Of a stretch of DNA of 34,673 bases, positions 32,936-34,673 are shown piece after piece. The stretch comes from Clostridium sp. UBA3947. Lineage in GTDB: Bacteria; Bacillota; Clostridia; Clostridiales; Clostridiaceae. Under the pieces are notes generated by a model. That model made no database searches. It was given only the letters and a program-made list of their open reading frames with translations, and was not told the origin of the DNA. Location: assembly GCA_002385545.1 (NCBI GenBank), contig DGDR01000237.1, positions 1 through 34,673 of the forward strand. The letters are read 5' to 3'. Made by a program: the position numbers and the translations under genes. How positions within the stretch are numbered: position 1 is the first letter of the stretch; every line of letters begins with the position of its first letter.

Positions 32936-33550
32936 TTATTTAAGAATTCTTCTAGCTCCTACATAAGTACGGGTATAATAACTATTACTCAGTTGACTAA
33001 CCGTTATACATCCACTTCCAGAGGATGCGTGGATAAACTCTCCATTACCCACATACATACCAACATGAGAAATATTTTTACCATTAGTGTTAAAGAAAAT
33101 TAAGTCCCCTGGCTTTAAATTTTCCTTAGAAACTGCAGCACCAACCTTTGCCTGATCCTCTGCAACTCTAGGTAAAGTTACTCCAATAGCCTTGTAGCAA
33201 TAAACTGTAAATCCAGAGCAATCAAATACATTTGGACCATTACCACCCCATACATAGGGTTTACCAATTTGGTTGTATGCAGTTTCCATTAAAAGTGATA
33301 AGTCACCTTCAGCAAAGGCGGCCCCACCAGTAAAGCCTCCTCTAGAATAACTCTGGCTACTAACGGTTACCCTTTTAGGGATCTTAATAGTTTTTTTGGT
33401 AGATAAAGTAGTGGCTGATTTTAAAATAACATCCTGTTGTCCCCCTGCACTAGTATCTGCCTTTGCAGTATAGCTTCCAAGCTGTAAACCTATACATATT
33501 GACAAGGCAAACACCGTTCCGGACAATACTTTAGTTCTACATTTTTTCAC
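32936..33550 (-). CDS. secreted NlpC/P60 peptidoglycan endopeptidase
   Basis: NlpC/P60 enzymes cut the D-Glu-to-diaminopimelate bond of peptidoglycan stem peptides. The 204-residue protein has a signal peptide (about 1-31, ending AKA) and a C-terminal NlpC/P60 domain (about 85-204) with catalytic Cys111 (FDCSGF), His162 (ISHVGMYVG) and His174 (FIHASS). It has no SH3b or LysM binding domain, only a short linker. A GTG start at 33550 has AAGGAGG eight bases upstream. It is a single-gene transcript under a c-di-AMP (ydaO-type) riboswitch, a frequent pairing, so its amount should fall when c-di-AMP rises. Confidence 0.93.
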   Translation of the reverse strand: MKKCRTKVLSGTVFALSICIGLQLGSYTAKADTSAGGQQDVILKSATTLSTKKTIKIPKRVTVSSQSYSRGGFTGGAAFAEGDLSLLMETAYNQIGKPYVWGGNGPNVFDCSGFTVYCYKAIGVTLPRVAEDQAKVGAAVSKENLKPGDLIFFNTNGKNISHVGMYVGNGEFIHASSGSGCITVSQLSNSYYTRTYVGARRILK

Positions 33551-33559
33551 TTTGATAAC

Positions 33560-33676
33560 CTCCTTGTCGCTTCCGGAGTTAGCTGACGGGTTCGGGTGAA
33601 GGTTTCCCTACTGATTTACAATTAAATCAGATTAACCCCTATAATTGGTTCCTCCGTACCATATCGGATTCAGCAT
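33560..33676 (-). promoter_or_regulatory. c-di-AMP (ydaO-yuaA) riboswitch
   Basis: The leader of the NlpC/P60 gene, read on the minus strand, contains in order GGTACGGAGGAACC, a GGGGTTAATCTGATTT arm with a matching AAATCAG arm, GTAGGGAAACCTTC, CCCGAACCCGTCAGCTAAC and CCGGAAGCG. This is the conserved core of ydaO-type c-di-AMP riboswitches. CGGAG at the 5' side can pair with CTCCG at the 3' side as the closing stem. No intrinsic terminator lies between it and the AAGGAGG site, so control at translation initiation, or a less obvious terminator, is likely. The call is from the conserved motifs, not a covariance search. Confidence 0.9.
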
Positions 33677-33682
33677 ACCTAA

Positions 33683-33711
33683 ATTATAAATTCTAAGGAG
33701 GTCAAAGTCAA
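33683..33711 (-). promoter_or_regulatory. sigmaA-type promoter of the riboswitch/NlpC-P60 unit
   Basis: On the minus strand TTGACT (33711-33706) and a perfect TATAAT (33688-33683) are separated by 17 bases. Transcription would begin at about 33676, at the riboswitch's 5' end. Confidence 0.9.
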
Positions 33712-33727
33712 TATAATTTTGGTAAAT

Positions 33728-34258
33728 TTAACAATTATTAACATTTGCTTTTTCCAGTCTCTTGAAAATAAGCATATCCTTTTCTTTACCTTGTACATTA
33801 AAATAGTTCTTTGAGATTCTATGTAGCACAAAGCTGTTTTTAGTCCAAAATTTAATTGCTTCCTTACTACCATCCACAATGCTAGTATAAAAATTATATA
33901 TGCCAAAATTCTTTTCAAAATACTTAATGGTTTCTAATATAATTTTACTACCTATGCCTTCTCCCCTAAGCTTACTGTCTAAAATAAAACATCCAATAAA
34001 AACATCATTAGGATTTCTAAATTCTACTCTACCCTTAAGTATACCAACAAACTCATCTTGCTTAACTACCTTTAAAAAGAATTCATTCTCACTCATGTAA
34101 TATTCTAAAAATCTATCATCAAGTCCAGAAATATCTGTCCATAGCTCACTATCGCTTGCATTCATTTCTTCCTGCATCCATTCCTTGATTATAACCATGT
34201 CTTCCTTTTCTACACTACTCAACTTTATATCGTCAATACACAATTCAATATCAAACAT
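33728..34258 (-). CDS. GNAT-family N-acetyltransferase
   Basis: GNAT enzymes transfer an acetyl group from acetyl-CoA to an amine. The 176-residue protein has the acetyl-CoA-binding motif LRGEGIGSKI (R/QxxGxG/A) preceded by FIGCFILDSK, and the ensuing YFEKNFGIYNFYTSIVDGSKEAIKFWTKNSF segment typical of the C-terminal half of the fold. The substrate cannot be inferred. GAGGTGATAGA precedes the ATG at 34258. It lies between the terminator at 34380-34406 and the NlpC/P60 promoter. No terminator is seen after it. Frame and composition match the neighbours. Confidence 0.82.
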   Translation of the reverse strand: MFDIELCIDDIKLSSVEKEDMVIIKEWMQEEMNASDSELWTDISGLDDRFLEYYMSENEFFLKVVKQDEFVGILKGRVEFRNPNDVFIGCFILDSKLRGEGIGSKIILETIKYFEKNFGIYNFYTSIVDGSKEAIKFWTKNSFVLHRISKNYFNVQGKEKDMLIFKRLEKANVNNC

Positions 34259-34379
34259 TCTATCACCTCACTTTGTAAATACTATTTCTACGTAGGTAAT
34301 AATTTTTCCTGCTCTATTAAATCTATTTTAATTTATAATTAACATTTTATTTTTTTCCAAAAATCCTACTATCAAAAAA

Positions 34380-34406
34380 TTAAAAAAGAGAGGTTTTACC
34401 CTCTCT
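34380..34406 (-). terminator. intrinsic terminator upstream of the GNAT gene
   Basis: AGAGAGG (34387-34393) pairs with CCTCTCT (34400-34406) around a six-base loop. On the minus strand it is followed by a run of six or more T. No coding gene ends before it, so it must end an RNA coming from the tRNA-Leu side. Confidence 0.88.
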
Positions 34407-34558
34407 AATGCTCTTCATTATATCCAAAATACCGGTACTCTAATTTTGACACCTATCTCTCGATAGGTGGGTGTCCTCATTAATGTTTCTATCGCCTTCA
34501 ATGCCGTCACAAGGTCTCATAAGATGGTACATATCCACATCAGGATATTGGACTCCCT
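34385..34558 (-). ncRNA. unassigned structured RNA, 6S RNA candidate
   Basis: Between the tRNA-Leu 3' end and a strong terminator lie about 200 bases without a plausible reading frame. Read on the minus strand, the sequence has a strong internal hairpin (CACCTATC-GAGA-GATAGGTG, 34448-34475), CCTT/AAGG and CATT/AATG pairings, and complementary ends: ATATCC near 34545 with GGATAT near 34422, and GTACC with GGTAT. This gives a long rod with internal bulges, about 175 bases up to the terminator. Length, rod shape, lack of an ORF and a TCCTGATGTGG-like 5' segment resemble 6S RNA of Firmicutes, but the family assignment is uncertain. An upstream promoter was not clearly identified. A leader/attenuator of the GNAT gene is the main alternative. 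Confidence 0.5.
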
Positions 34559-34607
34559 TTTATGTTATGTAGGTTCAAAATAAGAGCTTAACGTGTATTT
34601 CAGAATT

Positions 34608-34673
34608 TGGTGCGAGAGACGGGACTTGAACCCGTACGGTCTCCCACACGCCCCTCAAACGTGCGCGTCTGCC
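34608..34673 (-). tRNA. tRNA-Leu (anticodon GAG), 5' end cut by window edge
   Basis: On the minus strand the sequence runs from the D-loop (GGCAGACGC) through the anticodon arm CACGT-TTGAGGG-GCGTG (anticodon GAG, reading CUC/CUU), a long class II variable arm, the T arm GGGTTCAAGTCCC, and the acceptor 3' strand ending GCACCA, with encoded CCA at 34610-34608. The acceptor 5' strand and part of the D arm lie beyond the right edge. Confidence 0.93.

Noticed and set aside
34259..34673. SRP RNA, tmRNA or RNase P RNA in the tRNA-Leu flank
   Set aside because: None of their diagnostic elements (SRP GGAA-loop hairpin, tmRNA TWC arm with tag ORF, RNase P GAGGAAAGTC core) is visible.
1..34673. CRISPR array, prophage, insertion sequence or toxin-antitoxin pair
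   Set aside because: No repeats of the required type, transposase, integrase or phage genes, nor small paired ORFs with such signatures, were seen. Composition and gene order look like core chromosome throughout.

Overview
The window is a stretch of core chromosome from a low-GC, endospore-forming, rod-shaped Firmicute, most likely a member of the Clostridia (Clostridiaceae-like). The evidence is AT-rich codon use, strong AGGAGG ribosome-binding sites with frequent TTG/GTG starts, sporulation genes (spoIIP, gpr, spoIVFB and a SpoIVFA-like partner), a complete mre/PBP2/min/rodA cell-shape and division region, a Firmicutes-type L27 with a cleavable N-terminal extension next to its Prp protease, and a ydaO-type (c-di-AMP) riboswitch in front of an NlpC/P60 wall hydrolase. 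Almost all genes are on the minus strand, so transcription runs from high to low coordinates. Only rpsT, a small orphan gene and a D,D-carboxypeptidase gene are on the plus strand.

Following transcription from the right edge: a truncated tRNA-Leu(GAG); an unassigned structured RNA ending in a terminator (a 6S RNA is possible); a GNAT acetyltransferase; the riboswitch-controlled NlpC/P60 gene; a SPOR-domain membrane protein; then a DUF4321 protein-maf-radC-mreB-mreC-mreD-PBP2 operon, minC-minD-minE, and rodA-mgsA. These last three units are separated by clear intrinsic terminators. They encode the elongation machinery and the division-site selection system.

Next come the SpoIVFA-like/SpoIVFB pair (mother-cell pro-sigmaK processing), a radical-SAM pair (TIGR03960 and TIGR03936 types) with RNase G, an L21-leader-controlled rplU-prp-rpmA ribosomal operon, and an obgE-yhbY-nadD-yqeK-LCP-RluA-family operon closed by a very strong bidirectional terminator at about 9.55 kb.

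The left part holds the D,D-carboxypeptidase gene divergent from comEA with a palindrome between them, an orphan 123-residue gene with its own promoter and terminator, a DUF3267-hypothetical-comEC-holA cluster, rpsT with promoter and terminator, gpr, spoIIP, and the start of an unidentified membrane-anchored protein cut by the left edge.

The content is mostly conserved housekeeping, cell-wall and sporulation biology. I see no phage, insertion sequence, CRISPR array, toxin-antitoxin or defence island, and no clearly new multi-gene system. The points most worth a second look are the unassigned RNA beside tRNA-Leu, the extra C-terminal cysteine cluster in the TIGR03960-type radical-SAM protein, the SpoIVFA-like LytM domain that keeps its zinc ligands but has lost one catalytic histidine, the orphan 123-residue gene, and the palindrome between comEA and the carboxypeptidase gene.
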